Assembly: GCF_947179015.1 (NCBI RefSeq) | Contig: NZ_CAMXCM010000001.1 | Span: 855,387 to 919,386, forward strand | DNA: 64,000 nt | Source: Commensalibacter communis | GTDB lineage: Bacteria; Pseudomonadota; Alphaproteobacteria; Acetobacterales; Acetobacteraceae | Direction: 5' to 3' | In this document: piece after piece, positions 31,194-40,376 of the stretch | Numbering within the stretch: position 1 is the first letter of the stretch | How the letters are laid out: each line of letters begins with the position of its first letter | Position numbers and translations under genes: made by a program | The notes under the pieces: generated by a model | Databases searched by the model: none | The model's input: the letters and a program-made list of their open reading frames with translations, nothing else | What the model was told of the DNA's origin: nothing

Positions 31194-32377
31194 ATTCTTT
31201 TCCACGAGGATGGCTTTTGTACGATCAACATATGAATTTTCTCAAGTAAATATTGTATATCTTTAGCTTGATGTGCAGCACTCAAGGTCAATCTTAACCG
31301 ACTACTATTGACAGGAACAGTAGGGGGACGGATGGGTGTGACCCATATTTTTTCTTCTCTTAACGATTGCGTGATTTCTAATGCATTTTCAGCAGATCCA
31401 ACGATAAGTGGAATAATCTGAGAAACCGTATCTCCCACATCAACTCCCCATTCTGTCAATTGTTGTTTAACTAACAGACATTGTGTTTGTAAGTAGGTAC
31501 GCTCAGCGTCTAATGTTGGAATCAACTCTAGGGCTGCTGAAATACTACCGCTGACTGCTGGTGGTAAGGCAGTCGTATGAATAAAACCTGAACAATAATT
31601 AATTAACCAATCACATAGTGCTTTGGAGCCTGCAATATATGCCCCAAAACTGCCCCAAGCTTTGCTGAATGTGCCCATCGTTAAATCTGCGTAGGAGGAT
31701 GCTAATCCTTGCCCATGCGTCCCCAGCACTCCTGTAGCATGTGCATCATCTAAGAATAAAAAAGCTTGATATTCATTAGCTAGCCTTCTTAAACCTTGCA
31801 AGTCAGCTTGATCCCCATCCATACTAAAAATTGTTTCAGTAATAATTAATTTGCTGCCATTTTCATTTTGAATAGAATCCAATCGTTCTTGCAAATGTCG
31901 CATATCATTATGACGGAAACGAATCTGTTTTGTTTGTCCTGCTTTACAGCCATAATGAAGGCTGGCATGATTGAGTTTGTCAGTAATTACCCATACAGGC
32001 TTCGGTAAATTTTCCAATAAACATGAGATTACGGCAACATTGGCTTGCCATCCAGAGGCAAATATCAGTGCTGCTTCAGTGCCAAGGAACTTTGCCAAAT
32101 CAGCTTCTATTATTTCGTGATATGAAGTATGACCAGTCACCAAACGAGAGGCAGAACAGCCGACCCCATATTGTTCAATCCATTCTTGGCTTTTTTGTTC
32201 TAAATATGGATTAATAGAAAGACCGAGATAATCATTGCTCGAAAAATTGAGATATTCTTGATTTTGATAGTTTAACCGAACGGAACTTATCGCATCAATT
32301 GGTGTCAGATTTCTAAGTATTCCCTGCTGTTTTCTTTTTAATAGAGACTCTTGAAAAAAATTGTCGAAATAATTCAT
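31190..32377 (-). CDS. bioF: 8-amino-7-oxononanoate synthase
   Basis: A 395-residue PLP enzyme condensing pimeloyl-ACP (or CoA) with alanine. Signatures are YLNFSSNDYLGLS, GCSASRLVTG, HASLHYGCKAG, FLDDAHATGVLG and MGTFSKAWGSFGAYIAG with the PLP lysine. It leads the minus-strand bioF-bioH-bioCD operon, and its start faces bioA divergently across a short region. Confidence 0.96.
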   Translation of the reverse strand: MNYFDNFFQESLLKRKQQGILRNLTPIDAISSVRLNYQNQEYLNFSSNDYLGLSINPYLEQKSQEWIEQYGVGCSASRLVTGHTSYHEIIEADLAKFLGTEAALIFASGWQANVAVISCLLENLPKPVWVITDKLNHASLHYGCKAGQTKQIRFRHNDMRHLQERLDSIQNENGSKLIITETIFSMDGDQADLQGLRRLANEYQAFLFLDDAHATGVLGTHGQGLASSYADLTMGTFSKAWGSFGAYIAGSKALCDWLINYCSGFIHTTALPPAVSGSISAALELIPTLDAERTYLQTQCLLVKQQLTEWGVDVGDTVSQIIPLIVGSAENALEITQSLREEKIWVTPIRPPTVPVNSSRLRLTLSAAHQAKDIQYLLEKIHMLIVQKPSSWKRI

Positions 32378-32454
32378 AAAAATAATCTGTTTGAGTTCAT
32401 GTGAAGATATCGTTAATTTTAACTTTTAATCTTTCTCTTTTATATGCAAAGAAA

Positions 32455-33702
32455 ATGTCTGGTTCAATGCTTAAAAATATTTGGCTACCCTATACACAAA
32501 TGCAAACCTGCAACAATCCTGTTATTGCTGAAAATACAAAAGGCTCTGTCATTACATTACAAGATGGTACAGAACTGATAGACGGGATCGCCTCTTGGTG
32601 GACAGCATGTCACGGATATAATCATCCCTATATTGCTAATCATGTGCAGCAACAGCTACGTAAAATGCCACATATTATGTTTGGTGGTATGGTTCACAAA
32701 CCCGCAATCAATTTGTCAGCGAAACTAGCAGAATTATTGCCTGGCGATTTGAATAAAGTTTTTTTTACAGAATCTGGCTCTGTTGCGGTGGAAGTCGCGA
32801 TGAAAATGGCTATTCAATTTTGGTTAAATCAAAATAAAATGGCCAAAACAAAGATTTTGTCCTTTTATGGTGGATATCATGGGGATACAATGGCAACGAT
32901 GGCAGTTTGTGACCCAGAAGAAGGAATGCATCATTTATTCAAAGACGTGTTACCTCATCAACATATTATTGCTTTGCCAACAACAAAGGAACTACAACAG
33001 CAATTCAGCCATTTTTTAGAAAATCACCATCAAGAAACTGCTGCAATGTTGATTGAACCATTGGTTCAAGGGGCTGGAGGAATGTTATTTCACGATCCAG
33101 AAATTTTGTTATTTTTACGTCAACAAGCTGATCATTATAATGTTTTGCTTATTTTTGACGAAATTTTTACAGGTCTAGGACGTACAGGCAGTCTTTTTTC
33201 ATGTAATCAAGCTGACATCGTTCCTGATATTATAACCTTATCCAAAGCCTTGAGCGGTGGAACCATGGCTTTGGCAGCAACAATTGCTAGAGAACGTATA
33301 TTTAGTGGTTTTCTATCCGATAAAGAGAGTCATGCCTTAATGCATGGACCAACCTTTATGGCTAATCCTTTAGCGTGTTCTTGTGCTAATGCGTCTTTAG
33401 ATTTATTCAATCAATATGATTGGAAAAATAATGTCAAAAAAATAGAAGCGCAATTGTCTGAAGAATTATCAATTTGCCGTCAATTAGAAGTAGTAAAAGA
33501 TGTTAGAGTAAAAGGTGCTATCGGTGTTGTAGAACTCTATAAAATCGAGAATATGAATTTACTCAAAAAACAATTATTGCAACATAAGGTTTGGATTAGA
33601 CCTTTCAGAAATATTCTCTATCTAACCCCATCTTTTACGATCACAACTGCCGAGTTAAGTCAATTAACTCGTGCAATATATGAAGTCTTGATTCAATTAT
33701 AA
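32455..33702 (+). CDS. bioA: Adenosylmethionine-8-amino-7-oxononanoate aminotransferase
   Basis: A 415-residue class III aminotransferase making DAPA from KAPA with SAM as amino donor. The N-terminal KNIWLPYTQMQ is the BioA hallmark; ELIDGIASWWTACHGYNHP, FFTESGSVAVEVAMKMA, SFYGGYHGDTM and FDEIFTGLGRTG, plus the PLP-lysine region TLSKALSGGTM, complete the picture. A GTG-initiated frame extends 18 codons upstream to 32401, but family proteins usually start near KNIW, so I chose the ATG at 32455. It is divergent from bioF, giving one biotin regulon. Confidence 0.94.
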   Translation: MSGSMLKNIWLPYTQMQTCNNPVIAENTKGSVITLQDGTELIDGIASWWTACHGYNHPYIANHVQQQLRKMPHIMFGGMVHKPAINLSAKLAELLPGDLNKVFFTESGSVAVEVAMKMAIQFWLNQNKMAKTKILSFYGGYHGDTMATMAVCDPEEGMHHLFKDVLPHQHIIALPTTKELQQQFSHFLENHHQETAAMLIEPLVQGAGGMLFHDPEILLFLRQQADHYNVLLIFDEIFTGLGRTGSLFSCNQADIVPDIITLSKALSGGTMALAATIARERIFSGFLSDKESHALMHGPTFMANPLACSCANASLDLFNQYDWKNNVKKIEAQLSEELSICRQLEVVKDVRVKGAIGVVELYKIENMNLLKKQLLQHKVWIRPFRNILYLTPSFTITTAELSQLTRAIYEVLIQL

Positions 33703-33714
33703 TAATTAAAATAT

Positions 33715-34389
33715 TTATTTAATAATTTTTTTTTCTTTTTGATCATTTGAATGGTCAGAGTTTGCTTTTGAAGTAGACTCTGATTTATCTTTATTGTTTT
33801 TGCTTTTAGACGTTTTTGAATCTGGAACAATTGAGACTTTACCCATTGAGTTAATAACCGTATTTGTTCCATCACCATTTGGAATAATAATTGGAGCATC
33901 ATTCATATTTTTTTCAATATATTTTGGTGCGTGGTCATCAATATGGTCAGGTAGAGCCCCTTCGTCAATTTTAAGTGTATTAATTGCGGCACCATGCTTA
34001 ATTAAATTCTTCTCACCAGCACTTAAGTCACCATCTTCTGGGAAGTCAGAGGGTAGAGAATGATTTTGACCTTGTTCATGTTTCACAACGTCTTCATCCG
34101 CACCAAAGGCATGGCTGTAATCTGACAAAGAAAAAGATTGTTCATCATTTGCAACGTCACTTAGTGTTGGTAAAGCCGGAGGACGAGATGGCCAAATATT
34201 TTCGCCTTGCGGAAGAATCGGTGTCGAAGCAACAGTTTCACCACGAACTTTCATCATGTTTTCAGAATTACCTTGAGGAGCTTCAGGATTACTCCCTGGT
34301 AATCTTACCGTATCATCTAAAAATCTATCAAATCCAGAGCAACCACTAAGCAGTAACATCGTTGCCATAAGAGCAGCATAACTCCGCAT
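33715..34389 (-). CDS. Predicted lipoprotein, function unknown
   Basis: A 224-residue protein with a lipoprotein signal (lipobox LLSGC, Cys17) and no other recognised domain. The mature part is acidic and proline-rich, probably disordered (LPGSNPEAPQGNSEN, SRPPALPTL), and the last 30 residues are a Lys/Ser-rich low-complexity tail. Proteins of this layout occur next to pgsA or other envelope genes in acetic acid bacteria as far as I recall, but I cannot assign a function. It is 97 bp downstream of pgsA on the same strand and converges with bioA over 12 bp. Confidence 0.7.
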   Translation of the reverse strand: MRSYAALMATMLLLSGCSGFDRFLDDTVRLPGSNPEAPQGNSENMMKVRGETVASTPILPQGENIWPSRPPALPTLSDVANDEQSFSLSDYSHAFGADEDVVKHEQGQNHSLPSDFPEDGDLSAGEKNLIKHGAAINTLKIDEGALPDHIDDHAPKYIEKNMNDAPIIIPNGDGTNTVINSMGKVSIVPDSKTSKSKNNKDKSESTSKANSDHSNDQKEKKIIK

Positions 34390-34486
34390 CTATAGCCTCC
34401 AACTTATAATAAAATCAAAACAGACTGCAATTTGCCTGTAATGCAAAAAAATCTCAAGAAAAAAATTACTAGATGAATATCGTATC

Positions 34487-35059
34487 TTATGATTTACTAA
34501 CAAATCTTAATCCAGTTTGAATATATTCCCATCCAGTAATCATCGTAAGAATAGCTGAAATCCACAATAAAACAGCCCCTATCATGCTGACGGGAAACCA
34601 AGAAATACCAAGCATTTGCGCTGAAGTATCTCCTGCTAAAAGAAATCCCAACGCAATCATTTGTAAGGTTGTTTTCCATTTAGATAATTGTGTTACTGGT
34701 AAGCCAATTTGAGATGAGGCTAAAAATTCTCTAAGGCCACTAACCAGAATTTCACGCGCTAATATAATCATTGCAGGAATTAACCCACCATAAGGTAAAC
34801 GGTCATAACCTGCCATTACAATCAGTAATACACCCACCAATAATTTATCTGCTATTGGATCCATCATTCGACCAAGATCGGATAACTGTTGCCATGCACG
34901 AGCAAGCTTGCCATCAAGATAATCTGTTATTCCTGCAAAAATAAATAAAATGCAAGCAAGAAAATCGGTCAATGGGCAGTGGATCATTACCAATACAGCC
35001 AATATGGGAATGACTATGATACGAGATAAGGTCAAACAATTAGGTAAATTAAAAAGCAT
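34487..35059 (-). CDS. pgsA: CDP-diacylglycerol--glycerol-3-phosphate 3-phosphatidyltransferase
   Basis: A 190-residue membrane enzyme of phosphatidylglycerol synthesis. The CDP-alcohol phosphotransferase motif is complete: DG-x2-AR-x8-G-x3-D-x3-D, read in DGKLARAWQQLSDLGRMMDP then IADK. About four or five membrane helices surround it, and the N-terminus LPNCLTLSRI is typical. It follows uvrC by 96 bp, an arrangement widespread in alphaproteobacteria (uvrC-pgsA). Confidence 0.95.
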   Translation of the reverse strand: MLFNLPNCLTLSRIIVIPILAVLVMIHCPLTDFLACILFIFAGITDYLDGKLARAWQQLSDLGRMMDPIADKLLVGVLLIVMAGYDRLPYGGLIPAMIILAREILVSGLREFLASSQIGLPVTQLSKWKTTLQMIALGFLLAGDTSAQMLGISWFPVSMIGAVLLWISAILTMITGWEYIQTGLRFVSKS

Positions 35060-35155
35060 AATTTTCGCAATGCAGACTGGGGATTAATTAGACGAACTTA
35101 ACGAAACATTTTATTTGTTATACGTTATTTACAAGAAAAATCCTATATCAAAACT

Positions 35156-37030
35156 TTATTTTTCCTCTCTGTGCCAATTTGGTCGAAAATGACCATAAAT
35201 AACCTCGGCCATTGCTTGATTAAACCCAGGGATTGCTTGAATATCAGATAGACTTGCACTCTTGACTGCTTTTGCTGATCCAAAATGATTTAAAAGTAGA
35301 CGTTTACGATGAGATCCTACACCAGGAATATCGTCTAGTTCAGAACGTTGTATGGCTTTTGAACGCCCACTTCTGTGTGTGGTAATTGCAAAGCGATGCG
35401 CTTCATCCCTTAATCTTTGTAAATAATATAAAACAGGATCCTGAATAGGCAATTGAAAAGGCTCTTGATCTTGAGTGAAAAACCATTCACGTCCAGCATT
35501 ACGATCTTTCCCCTTGGCAATACAAATTAATTTTACATTTGTAATTTCTAATTCTGTCAAAATTGAATCAACAGCTGAAAATTGACCTGCCCCACCATCG
35601 ATTAATAAAATATCAGGCCAATTTTCAGGATCGGTATGTTTGCCTTTGGCAAATCTTCGAGTGAAAACTTCTCGCATCATACCAAAATCATCCCCTGGAG
35701 TGATAGACGATTTGATGCTAAATTTCCGATAAGCCGATTTATTAAAACCTTCTGGACCAGCAACAACCATCACACCGTAAGCATGAGTACCCATTAAATG
35801 ACTATTATCATATATTTCAATTCGTTGAGGCGTTTTAGGTAAGTTAAAAAGATCTCTCACTTGCTCAAGTAATTTTTGTTGAGAGCCTGTTTCTGCAAGT
35901 TTACGTTCAAGTGCACCTTTGGCATTTTCAATAGCGTGGTCAATAACGGCTTTTTTTTCACCTTTTTGAGGAATTGATATATTTACTTTATATCCTGCTT
36001 TAAGGCTTAAAGCTTTGCGCATTAATGTCATTTCCGATAAAGGAATATTGAGTAAAATCTGTGACGGTGGTGGCTTATTTTCGTAAAACTGACCCATAAA
36101 TGCAGAAATAATTTCTTCATCAGATTGTCCTTCTATCTGTGTAGGGAAAAAAGCTCTATTTCCATTATTTCTTCCACCTCTAATGAAAAATACTTGGATG
36201 CAGCATTGGTTGCCGATTTGGTAAACAGCAATAACATCTGCGTCGCCAATCGATCCTGGATTGATGACGCCATTGCTCTGCACATAAGTAAAAGCGCGAA
36301 TACGATCCCTTAGCGCGGCTGCACGTTCATATTCCATTTCTGCTGCAGCTTTTTCCATTTGTTGGGCTAAGTCTTGTTGAATTGTTATTGTTTGTCCTGA
36401 TAAAAAAGCTTTAGCTTGTTCAACCAAATGGGCATATTCTTCTGGCGCTATACGGTCATCACAAGGGCCAGCACAGCGTTTTATTTGATATAACAAACAT
36501 GGACGTTTACGAGAGTTAAAAACAGCGTCTGTGCATGTTCTAAGTAAAAATATCTTTTGTAATAATTCAACAGTTTGATTAACCGCCCATGCAGAGGCGA
36601 ATGGACCCCAGTAATTATTTATTTTAGAAGTTTTACCCCTATGTTTATCAATTCTTGGCCATTTATCTTTGCTCATTATTAACCACGGATATGTCTTATC
36701 ATCGCGCAGTAAAATATTATATCTAGGTTTAAAACTTTTGATTAAGTTAGCTTCCAGCAATAGTGCCTCTGCTTCGGTATATGTGGTAATGATTTCCATA
36801 GAAGCTGTTTGTTGCACCATCCGGCGAATACGATCTGATAAACGTGTTAATTGTGTATAGGAATAAACACGCTTTCTGAGATCTTTTGCTTTTCCAACAT
36901 AAAGTATCTCACCTTCTTTATTCAGCATACGGTAAACACCAGAATCAGAGGGCATGGTTTCTAAAGCTTTTTTAATAGCAGCCACACCTATTGTGATATT
37001 AGTTGGATCTAATTCTTGATGAGTCATCAA
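35156..37030 (-). CDS. uvrC: Excinuclease ABC subunit C
   Basis: A 624-residue nucleotide-excision repair nuclease that cuts both sides of the lesion in the UvrB-DNA complex. The N-terminal GIY-YIG domain is visible ([20 protein letters not shown]), followed by a Cys-rich CAGPCDDRI linker, the UVR domain ([20 protein letters not shown]) that binds UvrB, the RNase H-like core ([28 protein letters not shown]) and a C-terminal HhH tandem ([20 protein letters not shown]). Length is normal. Confidence 0.97.
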   Translation of the reverse strand: MMTHQELDPTNITIGVAAIKKALETMPSDSGVYRMLNKEGEILYVGKAKDLRKRVYSYTQLTRLSDRIRRMVQQTASMEIITTYTEAEALLLEANLIKSFKPRYNILLRDDKTYPWLIMSKDKWPRIDKHRGKTSKINNYWGPFASAWAVNQTVELLQKIFLLRTCTDAVFNSRKRPCLLYQIKRCAGPCDDRIAPEEYAHLVEQAKAFLSGQTITIQQDLAQQMEKAAAEMEYERAAALRDRIRAFTYVQSNGVINPGSIGDADVIAVYQIGNQCCIQVFFIRGGRNNGNRAFFPTQIEGQSDEEIISAFMGQFYENKPPPSQILLNIPLSEMTLMRKALSLKAGYKVNISIPQKGEKKAVIDHAIENAKGALERKLAETGSQQKLLEQVRDLFNLPKTPQRIEIYDNSHLMGTHAYGVMVVAGPEGFNKSAYRKFSIKSSITPGDDFGMMREVFTRRFAKGKHTDPENWPDILLIDGGAGQFSAVDSILTELEITNVKLICIAKGKDRNAGREWFFTQDQEPFQLPIQDPVLYYLQRLRDEAHRFAITTHRSGRSKAIQRSELDDIPGVGSHRKRLLLNHFGSAKAVKSASLSDIQAIPGFNQAMAEVIYGHFRPNWHREEK

Positions 37031-37408
37031 AATGCTCTTTACTAAATATGGTTTTTCTTTGTTTTAAAACAGTTATTTTAGTTCTCCACTGTTTCTGTGG
37101 ATAACTATAGGGATGAATATTTAATATATCGATTTAATAGGCAGTTTTTCAACCCTTATCATGTATTGCCTAAAAATTAATCACTTTTAATAAGCTGTTG
37201 AATTTAAAATATTTTTTATTAAGAAACAAAAGATCTACAATCTGATATTATTTTGAATAATTAATAATGAATGCAAAAAAAAAATTATCGAATATAGTGG
37301 ACAAAAATTTTAAAAATGTTAAAAGTCTATTAAAAATTTGCAAATTATACGTTGCAATATCATCATTATCACCAATAGTTCCTTTACTCTATCATTGAAA
37401 ATACAATA
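37031..37408. other. 378-bp AT-rich intergenic region between uvrC and xthA, with a consensus DnaA box
   Basis: The divergent uvrC and xthA genes are separated by 378 bp of very AT-rich DNA without a coding frame I can support. One perfect DnaA-box consensus (TTATCCACA on the minus strand; plus 37096-37104) lies 66 bp from the uvrC start, and a weaker two-mismatch copy is near 37300. No cluster of boxes or GATC array is seen. Promoters for both genes should lie here. Confidence 0.5.
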
Positions 37409-38215
37409 ATGCGTATCATTAGCTGGAATATTAATTCTCTAAGGTTGAGATTGCCTTTGTTAAAAGAACTAATTCAACTGGCAGATCCAGATATTATTTG
37501 TTTACAAGAAACGAAGGTTCCTGATCCCTTGTTTCCTCGAGATGATATTATAGCATTAGGGTATCCTTATATTGCTTATAAGGGTATGAAAAGTTATAAT
37601 GGGGTCTGCATTATTTCGAAACACCCTATAAAACAGAGTAATTTAACCCGAAATTGGTGTAATCAAGCTGATTGTCGTCACTTAGCTATTGAGTTTGAAT
37701 TTGCGGGACAAACAACAATTTTGCATAATTTTTATGTCCCAGCTGGCGGTGATGAACCTGATCCTGATATTAATCCAAAATTTTTACATAAATTAAATTT
37801 TTTGAATGAAGTTACCGAATGGTTTAAAGCGAATTTAGCACATAATAGTATCTTGGTTGGGGATTTGAATATTGCCCCTTTGGAGCACGACGTATGGAGT
37901 CATAAACAGCTTTTAAAAGTTGTTAGTCACACCCCTATTGAAACAATAAACCTTACCCAATGGCTAGAAACAGGATTTATTGATGCCATGCGTAAAATAA
38001 CACCACCTGATGCAAAACTCTATACATGGTGGTCATATCGCAACAAAGATTGGGAAAAGTCCAATAGAGGACGTAGACTTGACCATTTATGGATTACCCC
38101 TACACTGACCCCCTACCTTCAAACAGTAAAAGTTTTTAAAGAGGTTCGAAACTGGGAAAAGCCATCAGATCACGTCCCTATTTTACTAGAGTTAAATGAA
38201 AATCCATCTATTTAA
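37409..38215 (+). CDS. xthA: Exodeoxyribonuclease III
   Basis: A 268-residue AP endonuclease/3' exonuclease of base excision repair. EEP-fold signatures are ISWNINSLRLRLPLL, the metal-binding Glu in CLQETKVPD, NFYVPAGG, VGDLNIAP with catalytic Asp/Asn, RRLDHLWIT and the terminal SDHVPILLEL. Length matches the Xth family. It is divergent from uvrC, so two DNA repair genes share one intergenic region. The gene converges with the response regulator 29 bp after its stop. Confidence 0.96.
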   Translation: MRIISWNINSLRLRLPLLKELIQLADPDIICLQETKVPDPLFPRDDIIALGYPYIAYKGMKSYNGVCIISKHPIKQSNLTRNWCNQADCRHLAIEFEFAGQTTILHNFYVPAGGDEPDPDINPKFLHKLNFLNEVTEWFKANLAHNSILVGDLNIAPLEHDVWSHKQLLKVVSHTPIETINLTQWLETGFIDAMRKITPPDAKLYTWWSYRNKDWEKSNRGRRLDHLWITPTLTPYLQTVKVFKEVRNWEKPSDHVPILLELNENPSI

Positions 38216-38244
38216 AATTAAACTTATGGATTTCCTATATCAAA

Positions 38245-38964
38245 TTAGAAATCATCTTTTTGTTCAGTAGCAGAGCTTAAACGATACCCGCCAGCTTCTG
38301 TTACTAAAAGAGACACATTTGTTGGATCTGGTTCAATTTTCTGACGCAAACGGTAAATATGTGTTTCAAGTGTATGGGTTGTAACTGCAGAATTATATCC
38401 CCACACTTCATTTAACAATACTTGCCGAGGCACAGGTCTGGCACCTGAACGATATAAAAATTTTAGGATTGCTGCTTCTTTTTCTGTTAGCCTAATTCGT
38501 TTATTGGTTTTATTTTCTTGTAGCAACTTTGCTGATGGTCTAAAAATATAAGGTCCAATCGTAAAAACGGCATCTTCACTATTTTCAAAAATACGCATTT
38601 GTGCGCGCAGACGAGCTAGTAATTCTGCGATACGAAATGGTTTAGATACATAATCATTCCCGCCCGCATCTAGACCACGAACGACATCGTTTTCTTCATC
38701 TGAACCAGTCAATAAAATGATTGGCGTTCTACATCCTTCTCTACGTAAATAAGCACATAAATCGCATCCATCCCCATCTGGTAACATAACATCTAAAATA
38801 ATTGCATCAAAATGTTTGTCAGACTTTAAAATTTTAACTTTTGCGTCCTCAACAGTATTGACAGCATGAACATCAAATTCTCCATCTGTTTGTAACTGCT
38901 CTGATAATGTTTCAATTAATTTTAAATCATCATCGACAACAAGAATTGGGTGTAATCCAGCCAT
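38245..38964 (-). CDS. OmpR/PhoB-type response regulator, orphan
   Basis: A 239-residue two-domain regulator. The receiver (about 7-120) has acidic DDD at the N-terminus, the phospho-acceptor Asp58 in IILDVMLPDGDG, Thr86 in LLTGSDEE and Lys108 in YVSKPFR. The C-terminal winged-helix domain (about 140-232) has LTEKEAAILKFLYRSG, LLNEVWGY and HTLETHIYRLRQKIE. No histidine kinase is adjacent (neighbours are xthA and an antiporter), so its kinase and regulon are unknown. The conserved layout resembles regulators kept even in reduced alphaproteobacterial genomes. Confidence 0.9.
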   Translation of the reverse strand: MAGLHPILVVDDDLKLIETLSEQLQTDGEFDVHAVNTVEDAKVKILKSDKHFDAIILDVMLPDGDGCDLCAYLRREGCRTPIILLTGSDEENDVVRGLDAGGNDYVSKPFRIAELLARLRAQMRIFENSEDAVFTIGPYIFRPSAKLLQENKTNKRIRLTEKEAAILKFLYRSGARPVPRQVLLNEVWGYNSAVTTHTLETHIYRLRQKIEPDPTNVSLLVTEAGGYRLSSATEQKDDF

Positions 38965-39134
38965 TAAACAACATCCTTTTATTTAAAATACACCTATAAT
39001 AAACGAACCATTCATTAAAAATATATGAAAATCATATCAGCTTTAATATCTTATTAATACTACAATTATCACTTATATTATCATAAAAAAAAAGTTATTA
39101 TAAAAAAAACAATAAACTGCAAAAGAAGAGGCCA

Positions 39135-40376
39135 ATGGATATCTTAACAATTGTATCTTGCTTATTTTTACTGACAGCGATCAGCAGCACAATAAATCAT
39201 AAGTATTTCCGCCTTCCAATGACGATTGGAATTATGATTATGGCGTTTATATTTTCATTAATTTTATTTGTTTGCGATTATTCGATTACTTTTTTCTCTG
39301 GGTATCACTTTGCAAAAGATCTTTTGGCAGATATGGATTTTCCTAAATTGCTTTTAAATGGTGCTTTGGCATTCTTATTATTTGCTGGTAGTCTACATAT
39401 TAAATTAGACGAGTTGTGGAAAGCGAAATATAATGTTGCCTCTTTGGCAATTTTGGGCACATTGATCTGTATATTCTCTTTGGGGGTTGTTTTCTGGGGT
39501 CTATTCTCTCTTTTTTCTGTTTCAATTTCTTTTGTTTGGTGTCTTGTTTTGGGGGCTATCTTGGCGCCAACCGATCCAGTTGCAATCATTAATATGTTAG
39601 GAAGACTGGGGCTCCCATACCGTTTACAAGCTATTTTCGCAGGCGAAAGTTTATTTAATGATGGGATAGCCTTGATGGCATTTACCACATTAATTGGTAT
39701 TGCGACCAGTGAACATTCCCCTAGTGCTGCGGGATTGGCTTTGACTTTTATACAAGAAGTTTTTGGTAGCGGTATTTTAGGTGCTATTACTGCATTCATT
39801 ACACTGGCGATTATTAAGCGGATTAATAACGATGATATTATTATCTTATTTTCCTTGGCCTTGGCTGCAGGGACGTTTTCTTTAGCGGATCATCTACATA
39901 TGTCTGGACCTATTGCTGTGGTTGTCAGTGGATTATTAATGGGGGATTATCTTCAAAAACGTCCGTCAAAAGATGATCATGATACTGTCACTGGGTTTTG
40001 GCACGTGATTGACGAGATTTTAAATACATTATTATTCTTGTTAATCGGTTTAGAAATAATGGTTATTCCATTTCACTGGCAAACAATCCTAATTGCGTTA
40101 ACCTGTATTCCATTCCTGATTTTATGCCGTTTCATTGCTGTAGGTCTCAGTGGATCATATTTATTATATAAAGATAGCAATCCAAAAGGGTTAATCTCGA
40201 TATTAACGTGGGGAGGTTTACGTGGAGGGATTTCGTTAGCAATTGCGCTGTCCCTGCCCAATATATTCCCAAAAAGTGAAATCCTTGTTGTGACTTATAT
40301 CTGTGTTATTTTCACAGTCATCGTCCAAGGACTCACTATGGAAAAATTAATCAATTATTTTTATAAATTGAAATAA
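39135..40376 (+). CDS. Na+/H+ antiporter, CPA1 (NhaP-like) family
   Basis: A 413-residue inner-membrane cation/proton antiporter with about 12 membrane helices. The conserved transport motif APTDPVAI (residues about 149-156) carries the ion-binding Asp, and FAGESLFNDGIALM and GLRGGISLAIALSLP are further family signatures. It should extrude sodium or potassium in exchange for protons, useful for pH homeostasis in an acid-producing bacterium. There is no long cytoplasmic C-terminal domain. It has its own upstream region and converges head-to-tail with rsmB with no gap. Confidence 0.92.
   Translation: MDILTIVSCLFLLTAISSTINHKYFRLPMTIGIMIMAFIFSLILFVCDYSITFFSGYHFAKDLLADMDFPKLLLNGALAFLLFAGSLHIKLDELWKAKYNVASLAILGTLICIFSLGVVFWGLFSLFSVSISFVWCLVLGAILAPTDPVAIINMLGRLGLPYRLQAIFAGESLFNDGIALMAFTTLIGIATSEHSPSAAGLALTFIQEVFGSGILGAITAFITLAIIKRINNDDIIILFSLALAAGTFSLADHLHMSGPIAVVVSGLLMGDYLQKRPSKDDHDTVTGFWHVIDEILNTLLFLLIGLEIMVIPFHWQTILIALTCIPFLILCRFIAVGLSGSYLLYKDSNPKGLISILTWGGLRGGISLAIALSLPNIFPKSEILVVTYICVIFTVIVQGLTMEKLINYFYKLK

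Noticed and set aside
32378-32454. A GTTAATTTTAAC repeat between bioF and bioA as a BirA or BioR operator
   Set aside because: It is only a 5-bp palindrome and does not match the BirA or the alphaproteobacterial BioR consensus I know.
37031-37408. Replication origin candidate
   Set aside because: Only one perfect DnaA box, no box cluster, and no dnaA, hemE, parA/parB or gidA genes nearby.
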